From assembly GCF_002846205.1 (NCBI RefSeq), contig NZ_PHKV01000001.1, forward strand, positions 806,001-870,000: 64,000 nucleotides of DNA, in the 5' to 3' direction. The translations under genes were made by a program, and so were the position numbers. The notes under the pieces are model-generated. The model made no database searches and was not told the DNA's origin. It saw only the letters and a program-made list of their open reading frames with translations. Below, piece by piece: positions 10,878-18,288 of the stretch (its first letter is position 1; the number at the start of each line of letters is the position of its first letter). The stretch is from Xanthomonas prunicola (GTDB taxonomy: Bacteria > Pseudomonadota > Gammaproteobacteria > Xanthomonadales > Xanthomonadaceae).

Positions 10878-11491
10878 TGCTGGATATCGATCTGCACCTA
10901 CAACGCGGCACATTCGACCGCCACATCCGCATCCACGACGACGCGCGCGTGGTCGCACTGGTGGGTCCGTCCGGCGCGGGCAAGACCACGGTGCTCAATG
11001 CAATCGCCGGCTTGGTGCACCCGCATGCCGGGCATATTCGTATCGATGGGCGCTGCCTGTACGACGCCGGGCAGGGCATCGACCTTCCCACGCACAAACG
11101 TCGGATCGGTTACGTGTTCCAGGATGCGCGGCTGTTCCCGCATCTGGATGTACGCCGCAACCTGCGCTACGGCCGGCATGCGCGCGGCACTGCACCATTC
11201 GGCTTCGACGATGTGGTGGCCTTGCTCGGTATCGCGCCGCTGTTGCAACGCAGGCCGCGCAACCTATCTGGTGGCGAGGCGCAGCGCGTGGCGATTGGCC
11301 GCGCCCTGCTGGCGCAACCGGCGATCCTGCTGTTCGACGAACCGCTGTCGGCGCTGGATCAGGCGCGCCGCGAAGAATTGATCCCGTACCTGCAGCGCGT
11401 ACGCGACGAGATTCGCCTGCCGATGCTCTACGTCAGCCACAACCCCGATGAAGTACAGCGCATTGCCGACAGCGTGCATGTGCTGGATTGA
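10877..11491 (+). CDS. modC: Molybdate ABC transporter ATPase ModC, short form
   Basis: Cytosolic ATPase that powers molybdate uptake. Walker A is GPSGAGKT, the signature motif [15 protein letters not shown] and Walker [13 protein letters not shown]; the switch His is in YVSHNPDEV. At 204 residues it ends right after the nucleotide-binding domain and lacks the C-terminal MOP/TOBE domain (about 140 residues) that binds molybdate in E. coli ModC. The stop is clean and no continuation is seen in the other frames downstream, so this is a genuine short form rather than a visible frameshift. The start ATG 10877 has GAGGAGG just upstream and overlaps the modB stop. Confidence 0.93.
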   Translation: MLDIDLHLQRGTFDRHIRIHDDARVVALVGPSGAGKTTVLNAIAGLVHPHAGHIRIDGRCLYDAGQGIDLPTHKRRIGYVFQDARLFPHLDVRRNLRYGRHARGTAPFGFDDVVALLGIAPLLQRRPRNLSGGEAQRVAIGRALLAQPAILLFDEPLSALDQARREELIPYLQRVRDEIRLPMLYVSHNPDEVQRIADSVHVLD

Positions 11492-11691
11492 AGGTGATGT
11501 AGGCGTTGGTATGGCGTTTGCGGTGACTGCGTTGTCATCCGGGCATCGATGCAAGCGGTGACGCCTGGTGTCCGTCTCGTCAGTCACTCAGTTAACTGCC
11601 CGCCTTTGCAGTGGCACGCGCTGAGCGTGAGCTGGCTGGCGTCAAGTCGCCACCTTCAAACACACCTTCACGGCACGCCGCGCAACGGCTG

Positions 11692-12282
11692 CTACAGCGA
11701 TCGTGCGATCTTCCCGGTCCGCACACTCACCTTGCCTTGCCGCACCTCGAAGGTAAACGCGAACGACAGCGTCACCGGTACCGGCTCGATCCGCGCAGCG
11801 TCGGTGCAGTCGTCCGGCGCGGCCGGTTGCGCAACACCTGGTGCATAGGTACACAGCGCGGCTGGGACGAACTGCCATCGCTGCGCGGTGGTGCGCACCG
11901 CTTGCATCAGATCGGCGTTGTCCGGCAGTAGTCCCGCGGCGCATTCGTCGCGGTCGGACATCGGCTCGACGCGCTGCACCGTGCCCTCCGCGCTCAGGAT
12001 GAGGTGCGCGCAGACGGTGGTTGGCGCCAAGGTCTGCCGCGGCGAATCGGCGGGCAGTACCGGCGCTTCGCTGTGCAGCGCACGCGGCATGCGAAAGCGC
12101 TGCGTCGGCGCCAGCGTGTAGGATGCGATGCCCGCCGTGCCAGCGCCATCCGGCTGCGAGGGCAGCATGCGTTGATCCACCGAATCCTCGCGTTGGCTAC
12201 GCTCCTGCTCCACGACCTGATGGGTGGCACAGCTGCTCACAGCAAGCGCCAGTGCGACGCTGCAGACCAGACGGCCGCTCAT
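11692..12282 (-). CDS. Lipoprotein with TonB-C-like domain, partner of M56 peptidase
   Basis: A 196-residue protein whose signal peptide carries a lipobox-like AVSSC (Cys at about residue 18), so it is predicted to be a lipoprotein. The C-terminal half (about residues 85-190) follows the pattern of TonB C-terminal domains: CAHLILSAEGTVQRV, then an RTTAQRWQFVPA element, then PVPVTLSFAFTFEVRQGKVSV. The cysteines at CAHL, DECA, LCTY and DDCT might pair in disulfides. The start ATG 12282 overlaps the stop of the M56 gene (ATGA), which indicates translational coupling and a shared role. The function is not known; it may be a sensor or structural partner of the M56 protein. Confidence 0.75.
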   Translation of the reverse strand: MSGRLVCSVALALAVSSCATHQVVEQERSQREDSVDQRMLPSQPDGAGTAGIASYTLAPTQRFRMPRALHSEAPVLPADSPRQTLAPTTVCAHLILSAEGTVQRVEPMSDRDECAAGLLPDNADLMQAVRTTAQRWQFVPAALCTYAPGVAQPAAPDDCTDAARIEPVPVTLSFAFTFEVRQGKVSVRTGKIARSL

Positions 12283-13577
12283 CGCGACGTGCCCCGTGGC
12301 GCGCATCCCGCAGAGACACAGCTGGCAACGCGCTCGGACTGTGCGGCAGTCCGTTGCATTCCAGCCGCGTCGGTATCGGCATCCATATCTGCAGGTGCCG
12401 GTGCCACGTCCGGTGGATCCAATTCAAACCTTACCGGCACGCGCACCTCGGACGCGATCGCCTTGCCATTCTCCAGCGCAGGTGTGAAGCGACAGTGGCG
12501 TGCTGTGTCGAGCACGCTCTGATCGAACACGCCAGCAGGGGTGCTGCGCACGATCGCGATGTGCTCGGGCATTCCAGTTGGGCTCACCGCGATCTGCAGT
12601 TCGACAAATCCCGCCAGGCCAGCAGCGACCGCGTCAGGCGGATACTTGGGCGGCTGCATGGTGTGGAAGTCCAGCGCATTGCCAGGGACGTGCCTGCCCT
12701 GCAGCTGCGCAGGCTGGAAAGCCCAACAGGCGCCGCTGACCATCACCGCCAATACAACCACCAGACGCAGGTTCCACCGCGCGCGCGGCACGTCCACCGC
12801 AGGCCCCAACAAGGCAGCCACGCGTTGGGTGAGTGCATGCGGCGCGTTCCAATGGCAGGTGGTCGGCATCCAGGCTGCCCCGCACTGGGTCTTGAGCATT
12901 GCGGTGGCGTAGCTACGGCGCTTGCCCGGGTAGCGCGTCAGGACGTCCGCGTCGCACGCCAGTTCCTGATCCAGCCGGAACGCGCGCCATGCCAGATGCA
13001 TCAACGGATTACACCAGCCGATGCACAGCAACAGTGCGGCCAGCAGATTGGCATACAGATCGCCACGGTGCAGATGCAGGCGCTCGTGCGCCAGGATCAA
13101 GCTGCGCTCGGCGGCGGTGTAGCGCGTGTCGAAGTCCATCGGCAGCACGATGCGCGGGCGCCAGATACCCAGCGACACCGGCAATCCCACATCGTGCGTT
13201 GCCGCCCATACCCCGCCGTCGAGCACATGCAATACGCCCAGGCTGCGCACGAATTTCCGTTGGCGCCACCAAAGCGCCACGGCGATCGAAACTGCACCGC
13301 TTAACCAGATAGCGAGCAGCTGTCCGGCCCATACGTGTTCATTCCCCTGCAAGGTGAGCGGCATCGCGACCAATGCCGGCATCTTCGGCAATGCTGTCGC
13401 TATCGGCGGCCGCGGCATGCAAGCTGCCAACACTGCGAGCGGCACAGCGGCCCAGAGCGCATACGCAGATATTGCGCCCAGCCAGGCACGCAGCGCGCGA
13501 CGCAGCACCAGACAAATGAGTAGCGCGACACTGCTATACAGCGTGACACGCAACAGCAATGGCAGGTCAAGGTGCAT
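12279..13577 (-). CDS. M56-family membrane metallopeptidase with C-terminal TonB domain
   Basis: A 432-residue BlaR1-type zinc protease anchored by N-terminal membrane helices. The catalytic motif HERLH is at residues 164-168, with the downstream ELACD (Glu205) as third-ligand candidate. A further membrane helix lies at about residues 268-285 (LVVVLAVMVSGACWAF). Instead of the penicillin-binding sensor domain of BlaR1, the periplasmic part is a TonB C-terminal domain (PPKYPPDAVAAGLAGFVELQ ... CRFTPALENGKAIASEVRVPVRF), followed by an acidic, Pro/Ala-rich tail. By family analogy, it should cleave or trigger loss of the BlaI-type repressor encoded immediately upstream. The genes overlap (BlaI stop lies inside the first codons), so expression is coupled. 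Confidence 0.88.
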   Translation of the reverse strand: MHLDLPLLLRVTLYSSVALLICLVLRRALRAWLGAISAYALWAAVPLAVLAACMPRPPIATALPKMPALVAMPLTLQGNEHVWAGQLLAIWLSGAVSIAVALWWRQRKFVRSLGVLHVLDGGVWAATHDVGLPVSLGIWRPRIVLPMDFDTRYTAAERSLILAHERLHLHRGDLYANLLAALLLCIGWCNPLMHLAWRAFRLDQELACDADVLTRYPGKRRSYATAMLKTQCGAAWMPTTCHWNAPHALTQRVAALLGPAVDVPRARWNLRLVVVLAVMVSGACWAFQPAQLQGRHVPGNALDFHTMQPPKYPPDAVAAGLAGFVELQIAVSPTGMPEHIAIVRSTPAGVFDQSVLDTARHCRFTPALENGKAIASEVRVPVRFELDPPDVAPAPADMDADTDAAGMQRTAAQSERVASCVSAGCAPRGTSR

Positions 13578-13932
13578 CGTCCAACTCCTTGAGCAGGCGC
13601 TTCAATTCGGCAATGTCCGATGCGCTGAGTTTCCCGCGTTCGCTGAAGTGCGCCACCAGTGGCGCAACCCGCCCGCCGAACAACCGCTGCAGTAGTCCTT
13701 CGCTCTGCTGCTGTACCCATTGCGCGCGCGCCAGCAGCGGCGCGTAGTGATATTTGCGGCCGTGTTTTTCTGCGGCAACGGCGCCTTTGGTGAGCAGCCG
13801 GTTGAGCAAGGTCTTGATGGTTGGCTCGGCCCAGCCGGTGTGCGCCAACGCGGCGATCACCTCTTCTGCCGTGCGCGGTGCGCCATCCCAGAGCACCTGC
13901 ATCACCACTGCTTCGGCTTCACTGATCGACAT
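13567..13932 (-). CDS. BlaI/MecI/CopY-family transcriptional repressor
   Basis: A 121-residue winged-helix repressor. The N-terminal domain MSISEAEAVVMQVLWDGAPR is the hallmark of BlaI; the recognition helix lies near EPTIKTLLNRLLTKGAV and the wing near KHGRKYHYAPL. The C-terminal helix mediates dimerisation. The start at 13932 is taken because the family begins at this Met; the frame extends 18 codons further into the operator region. It precedes, and overlaps by 11 bases, the M56 peptidase gene, the classic BlaI-BlaR1 order. Two palindromes upstream (13936-13970) are probable operators, implying autorepression. Confidence 0.93.
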   Translation of the reverse strand: MSISEAEAVVMQVLWDGAPRTAEEVIAALAHTGWAEPTIKTLLNRLLTKGAVAAEKHGRKYHYAPLLARAQWVQQQSEGLLQRLFGGRVAPLVAHFSERGKLSASDIAELKRLLKELDDAP

Positions 13933-13935
13933 GCG

Positions 13936-13971
13936 ATTACACCCGTAATTTTTATCGATTACGCGCGTAAA
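13936..13971 (-). promoter_or_regulatory. Two BlaI-type operator palindromes
   Basis: Two copies of the dyad TTAC-N4-GTAA: ATTACACCCGTAAT at 13936-13949 and TTACGCGCGTAA at 13959-13970. Their centres are 22 bases apart, about two helical turns, and the first begins 3 bases from the repressor start codon. This is the position and symmetry expected of an autoregulatory BlaI operator, where two dimers bind on the same DNA face. The site assignment is inferred from symmetry and position only. Confidence 0.72.
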
Positions 13972-14031
13972 CGGATCCGATGTCAAGCGCCGTTCGTCGG
14001 TATGATGCCGCCCTCGCCGACGGATCGTCTG

Positions 14032-15414
14032 TCAGCTGATCGGGTTGCCGGCAAATTGCACGCTGACGCGCAAGCCACCCAACGTGGGCGACGCATCCAG
14101 CTGCACGCGCGCGGCGTGTGCCACGGCGATGTCGTGCACGATCGATAAACCCAGCCCACTGCCCTCCACACCGGTGCCCAGTTCGCGATGGAAACGATGG
14201 AACACACGTGCGCGCGCCGCTTCCGGGATGCCGGGACCGGAATCTTCCACCATCAGGGTCGGCAGCGGCACGTGGTGCGTGCTGACCCGGATGCGGCCAC
14301 CCGCCGGTGTGTAGCGCACGGCGTTCTCCAGCAGGTTGCGCAGCAGCAACGACAACGCGGTTTCATCGGCGATGACCATCACCGGCTGCAGTGCCAGCTC
14401 CACTGCCTGCTGGCGCTGCGTCGCCAGCGCCAGCACATCTTCGGACTCGCTGCGTACCAGAGTGTCCAGGCTCACGCTGCGCTGTGGCAGCGCAGCCACC
14501 GCTTCGACCCTGCTCAGGGCCAGCAGCTGGGCGATCATGCGTTCGATGCGGAGCACGTTGGCATCGAGTTGCTGCTGCGACTCATCGCGTTCCTCTGCAT
14601 TGGCAGCAAGGCGCAGGTTGGCCGCATGCACTTTGAGTGCCGCGATCGGTGTCCGCAGCTCATGCGCGGCATCGGCGATGAAGCGACGTTCCCGTTCCAG
14701 GCCATCCTGCACACGGTCCATCAATCCGTTGACCGCGCGCACCAGGCCGTGCACCTCGCGTGGCATATGCTGCGGCTGCAGCGGCTGCAAGCGCTTGGGG
14801 TCGCGCTCGCCGATCTCGTCGGAGACACGCACCAGCGAGCGCATTGCCCAGTTCACCACGGCCCAGATCAACAACCCCATCAAGGGCAGGGCAATCAGCA
14901 ACGGCACCAAGGTTCCCAGCGCGATGTCTTCGGCAAGCTCCTCACGAATATCGGCGCGTTCGGCCGATTGGAACCAGCGCCCGCCCGGCGAGCGCAGGGT
15001 GAATGTGCGCCACTGGCCATCGGCACGTTGTACGTCTGCATAGCCGGCACGCAGCGGTGCCAGTGGTTGCGCCGGTGCGCTGTCAGAACGCAAGAGCAGC
15101 GCACCGGCGGCGTTGCGCACCTGGAATGCCAGTTTGGTCTCGTAGGCATGGCCGTCGTTGAACGCCAATGCTTCGCCCACGCCTTGCGCTTGCCCATGCC
15201 ATCCGCGGATCACGATCGGCTCGCCTGCTCGCAGATCGTCCAGGGGTTGATCCACCAACGAAAGCAGCACGCGTGCCGATTGCACGAGGCGTGCATCGAA
15301 CATCTCGCCGGCCTCCTGCAGTCCCGCCCGATAGCTGAAACCGGCAGCGGCCAGCATCAGCAACGACAACAGGCCCAGCAAGGCCAGCAACAACACACGC
15401 CGAATCGAGTTCAT
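14032..15414 (-). CDS. Two-component sensor histidine kinase (QseC/PmrB type)
   Basis: A 460-residue inner-membrane kinase. The first transmembrane helix is at about residues 6-26 and the second at about 168-190; between them is a periplasmic sensor of roughly 140 residues, and after them a HAMP linker. The phospho-accepting His251 is in FIADAAHELRTPIAALK. The N-box is LLRNLLENAVRYTPAGG, and the G boxes are VEDSGPGIP and GSGLGLSIV. The start at 15414 overlaps the response-regulator stop (ATGA), so the pair is coupled. It is the last gene of a tight seven-gene minus-strand series. The signal is unknown. Confidence 0.93.
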   Translation of the reverse strand: MNSIRRVLLLALLGLLSLLMLAAAGFSYRAGLQEAGEMFDARLVQSARVLLSLVDQPLDDLRAGEPIVIRGWHGQAQGVGEALAFNDGHAYETKLAFQVRNAAGALLLRSDSAPAQPLAPLRAGYADVQRADGQWRTFTLRSPGGRWFQSAERADIREELAEDIALGTLVPLLIALPLMGLLIWAVVNWAMRSLVRVSDEIGERDPKRLQPLQPQHMPREVHGLVRAVNGLMDRVQDGLERERRFIADAAHELRTPIAALKVHAANLRLAANAEERDESQQQLDANVLRIERMIAQLLALSRVEAVAALPQRSVSLDTLVRSESEDVLALATQRQQAVELALQPVMVIADETALSLLLRNLLENAVRYTPAGGRIRVSTHHVPLPTLMVEDSGPGIPEAARARVFHRFHRELGTGVEGSGLGLSIVHDIAVAHAARVQLDASPTLGGLRVSVQFAGNPIS

Positions 15415-16109
15415 TGCGGTGCCTGTGGCGGGGCCGCAGCGGCCTGTGCGGCCTGTTCGTCCAGCGCGTAACCAATGCCGCGAACGGTGCGGATCACGGC
15501 TGCCGACAGCTTGCGACGCAACTGGTGCACATGCACGTCCACCGCATTGCTGGCGACATCTTCGTCCCACCCATAGAGATGTTGCTGGATGCGTTCGCGA
15601 CCGATCGGCCGGCCACGTTGCTCCATCAGCAGCCACAACAGTGCGAACTCACGACGGGTCAGATCCAGATCGCGGCCATGCCAGCGCACCGACATGCCGG
15701 CCGGATCCAACCGTAGCGCACCGGCCTGCAGTGCCGGCTGCGCGCGCCCGGCGGAGCGGCGCAACAAGGCCCGCGTGCGCGCCAACAGTTCGGTGGTGTC
15801 GAAGGGCTTGCCCAGATAATCGTCTGCACCGACATCCAGGCCAAGCGCGCGGTCGGCTGCACGCTCACGTGCGCTGAGTACCAGAATCGGCGTGTCCACT
15901 GCACGCGCACGTGCGGTGCGAATGACCTCGATGCCATCCATGCGCGGCAATCCCAAATCCAGGATGACCAGATCCATGGTCTCCTCCTGTAGCGCCATCA
16001 ACGCACTGACGCCGTCATGCACCCAGTCCACTGCATAGGCGGCGCGCCGCAATGCGGTGCGGATGCCCTCGCCCAGTGAGAGATCGTCTTCAACCAGCAG
16101 AATGCGCAT
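15411..16109 (-). CDS. OmpR/PhoB-family response regulator
   Basis: A 232-residue regulator. The receiver domain has the acidic pocket (EDD near residues 7-9), the phosphoryl acceptor Asp51 in LVILDLGLPRMDG, and Lys101 in LGKPF. The C-terminal winged helix covers about residues 125-222, with the recognition region DEDVASNAVDVHVHQLRRKL. An Ala/Pro/Gln tail follows. It is closest in appearance to the QseB/PmrA group. It lies 22 bases after the TPR protein gene and overlaps the kinase gene, so in this operon the regulatory pair is transcribed together with enzyme genes it may control. Confidence 0.93.
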   Translation of the reverse strand: MRILLVEDDLSLGEGIRTALRRAAYAVDWVHDGVSALMALQEETMDLVILDLGLPRMDGIEVIRTARARAVDTPILVLSARERAADRALGLDVGADDYLGKPFDTTELLARTRALLRRSAGRAQPALQAGALRLDPAGMSVRWHGRDLDLTRREFALLWLLMEQRGRPIGRERIQQHLYGWDEDVASNAVDVHVHQLRRKLSAAVIRTVRGIGYALDEQAAQAAAAPPQAPQ

Positions 16110-16131
16110 GCGAGCCAGTCTGTAAGTCTGC

Positions 16132-16794
16132 TCACTGCTTGGCAAGCTGCGCCCGCACATCTGCCAGCTTGGCGGCAATGTCCTTGCGTCGGCCGGCGTC
16201 GGCAACTTGCCGGCCCTGACGTTGTGCTGCGGCAGCGGCCTTTTCGAACGCTTTTGCTGCCCCAGCCCAGTCCTTCTGGTCGCGCAGGAAGTCACCGACG
16301 AAGTAATTGCTGTCCAGTCCGTCAGGGTCGATCGCCAAGCCCTGATAGAGCAACGTGCGCGCCTTGGCATCGTCGCCAAAGCCGATCGGCCAACCTGGCA
16401 CCTGGTAATACAACGCCCCCAGGCTGGTGTAGGCCGCGCCATCGAGCGCGCGCGGAGCGCGCTTGATCGCTTCTTCGAAATCGCTGCGCGCACGTTTGAC
16501 CTGCGCCAACGCCCCCAGGCCGCCTTTTTCTCCAGCCAGACTCGAGCGCACGATGCCGTCCCAGATCAACGCATCTGCATCGTCTGGCAAGGCATGGCAT
16601 ACCTGATCGGACTGCTGTGCGAGTGCTTCCAATGCGACACCCCGCTGCGGTTTTGGCAGTTGATAGGTGATCACCGCCCAGCGGTCCTGCAGTTGCGCCA
16701 CCTGCGGCGACAGACCGGCCGCCCACCCGGTACCGGCGATCATGCACAATCCCAGCGCACTGAAGATGCGCGACTTACGGCAACTGCGGTTCAT
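16132..16794 (-). CDS. Exported TPR-repeat protein of unknown function
   Basis: A 220-residue protein with an N-terminal signal peptide (MNRSCRKSRIFSALGLCMIA, cleavage around GWA-A). The rest is helical with tetratricopeptide-like helices: SDFEEAIKRAPRALDGAAYTS, a second unit around ARTLLYQGLAIDPDGLDSNY and a third near GAAKAFEKAAAAAQRQGRQ. A WPIGFGDDAKA stretch resembles the family found beside thermostable-hemolysin operons, although I am unsure of a formal name. Start ATG 16794 has AGGAG ten bases upstream and overlaps the end of the SDR gene by 20 bases. Predicted periplasmic scaffold or chaperone of the operon's products. Confidence 0.8.
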   Translation of the reverse strand: MNRSCRKSRIFSALGLCMIAGTGWAAGLSPQVAQLQDRWAVITYQLPKPQRGVALEALAQQSDQVCHALPDDADALIWDGIVRSSLAGEKGGLGALAQVKRARSDFEEAIKRAPRALDGAAYTSLGALYYQVPGWPIGFGDDAKARTLLYQGLAIDPDGLDSNYFVGDFLRDQKDWAGAAKAFEKAAAAAQRQGRQVADAGRRKDIAAKLADVRAQLAKQ

Positions 16795-17614
16795 GCGAAA
16801 ACTCCTGTGTGGCGGCGGTGCCGCTGGGCCGCGCATGGCGACGGATGAGGTGAAGCTGTTTGCGCAAGGCGCGGTCCACCAGTTCGGGCAGTAGCCCGTT
16901 GAGCCGGGCAAACAGCTTTTCCGGCCACCCCAACTGACGCCGTGCATCGCCGCGCACGATGGATTGCAAGAGCGCCGCGGCCACGTCCTCGGCACGATCC
17001 ACCGCTGTCCCCAGCTCCGCATTGAGCGCATCCACCGCCGCAGGATTGAACGCAGTGGCCGTGGCACGCGGCGATAGATACTGAAAACGCACGCTGCCAC
17101 CGGCATGCTCGCGCGCCAGCGCTTCGAACAGACCACGCAGACCGAACTTGCTGGCACTGTAGCCGGCAAAACCGGCAAAACCGATACTGCCGAAGGTGGA
17201 GCCGACCGCCACCATCGCTGCATCCGGCTGGCGTGCGAAGGCCGGCAACAGCGCCTGCACCAGCAGCATCGGCACGGTGAGATTCAGATGCACCAATGCG
17301 GCCAGATCCGCCGGGTCTTGGTCCTGCAGCAATCCGAAGTGGCTTTGTGCATGCGCAAGCACCAGCACCGACGGTGCCGGGCGCATCTCATGCGTACGTG
17401 CCAGCAACACGGCACGGCCTGATTCGCTGGCCAGATCCGCCACCACCGGCACCACGCGCCCAGCCGAATGCGCGGCAGCCAGCCGCCGTAAGGTCTCCTC
17501 TGTCCGTCCCACTGCAACGACGGTTGCACCTGCCTCGACCAGGCCGGCACAGAGTGCGCTGCCGATGCCACCTGTGGCGCCGGTCAGGATGATGCACTTG
17601 CCGTGGAGATCCAT
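16775..17614 (-). CDS. Short-chain dehydrogenase/reductase of the seven-gene operon
   Basis: A 279-residue classical SDR: NAD(P)-binding TGATGGIG near residue 11, the NNAG position altered to LAHAQS, a catalytic Ser in VAVGSTFGSIGFAG and the YSASK active site. The C-terminus is long and Arg/His-rich (about 40 residues beyond the SDR core). The start codon at 17614 overlaps the stop of the diiron-protein gene (TAATG), and its end overlaps the TPR gene. The substrate is unknown; in the context of an adenylate-forming enzyme and an oxygenase-like protein, reduction or oxidation of an acyl-derived intermediate is a reasonable guess. Confidence 0.85.
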   Translation of the reverse strand: MDLHGKCIILTGATGGIGSALCAGLVEAGATVVAVGRTEETLRRLAAAHSAGRVVPVVADLASESGRAVLLARTHEMRPAPSVLVLAHAQSHFGLLQDQDPADLAALVHLNLTVPMLLVQALLPAFARQPDAAMVAVGSTFGSIGFAGFAGYSASKFGLRGLFEALAREHAGGSVRFQYLSPRATATAFNPAAVDALNAELGTAVDRAEDVAAALLQSIVRGDARRQLGWPEKLFARLNGLLPELVDRALRKQLHLIRRHARPSGTAATQEFSHEPQLP

Positions 17615-18288
17615 TACGCCGCCTCCGCCAGACGCGCGCCTGCACTGCGCAGGGTGCGAAACAGATCGCCGTACAGCACATAGAAACGCTTGGCCGCATG
17701 CACCACCGCCTGCTGGTCGAGTGGGTCATCGAGCCGGTTCATCAGCTTCTCGAAGAACCCGGCATGCTCGATATCCAGATCGCCATGCGACAACAGATAG
17801 CTGAAGGCATTGCGTGGCAATTCCAGCGACTGCGCAATGCTGTTGGCCGCACGCGTGGCCAACGCCACGCTGGTGCCTTCCAGCACCAGCACCATGCCGA
17901 AGAAGCCGACGGGGTTGCCGCGCTGGATGGTGTCGTAGGCGTAGCTGACCAACAACTCGGTGGCCAGCGACGGGCCGGCGAGCACGGTCGCTTCGCGCGC
18001 CTGCCCGCACGCCACCAGATCGTCCAGGATCCACTCCTGGTGCCCCATCTCCTCCTCGATGTATTCACCGATGGCCTCGCGCAGCCATTCCAGCCGCGCC
18101 GGCAGGCGTGCACCGCAGGCCATCAGCAACGGCACGGTATGCCGCACGTGGTGATAGGCCTGGCCGAGAAATGCAACGTAGTCGGCGCGGGCGATGTTGC
18201 CGGCCAGTGCCGCCTGGATGATCGGCACCTGGGTCATGCGCTCGCGTTCGGCCTGGGTCTGTGCCAGCAGGGATGCATAAAACGTCAT
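17614..18288 (-). CDS. Heme-oxygenase-like diiron (TenA-fold) redox protein
   Basis: A 224-residue all-helical protein of the iron-containing redox enzyme / TenA-PqqC superfamily. The candidate metal ligands of a heme-oxygenase-like diiron oxidase are all present: Glu80-x-x-His83 (EEMGHQEW), Glu137 (LVLEGTS) and His168-x3-Asp172-x2-His175 (HGDLDIEH). Their spacing resembles that of the CADD and UndA enzymes. A histidine-rich helix (YHHVRH, 45-50) lines the presumed pocket. The known relatives activate O2 to cleave or oxidise fatty-acid or amino-acid-derived substrates. Gene order and overlaps (4 bases with the ligase gene, 1 with the SDR) suggest that it acts on a product of its neighbours. 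The exact reaction is unknown. Confidence 0.82.
   Translation of the reverse strand: MTFYASLLAQTQAERERMTQVPIIQAALAGNIARADYVAFLGQAYHHVRHTVPLLMACGARLPARLEWLREAIGEYIEEEMGHQEWILDDLVACGQAREATVLAGPSLATELLVSYAYDTIQRGNPVGFFGMVLVLEGTSVALATRAANSIAQSLELPRNAFSYLLSHGDLDIEHAGFFEKLMNRLDDPLDQQAVVHAAKRFYVLYGDLFRTLRSAGARLAEAA

Noticed and set aside
11492-11691. Possible terminator between modC and the lipoprotein gene
   Set aside because: No stem with T-run found in the 200 bases between these convergent genes.
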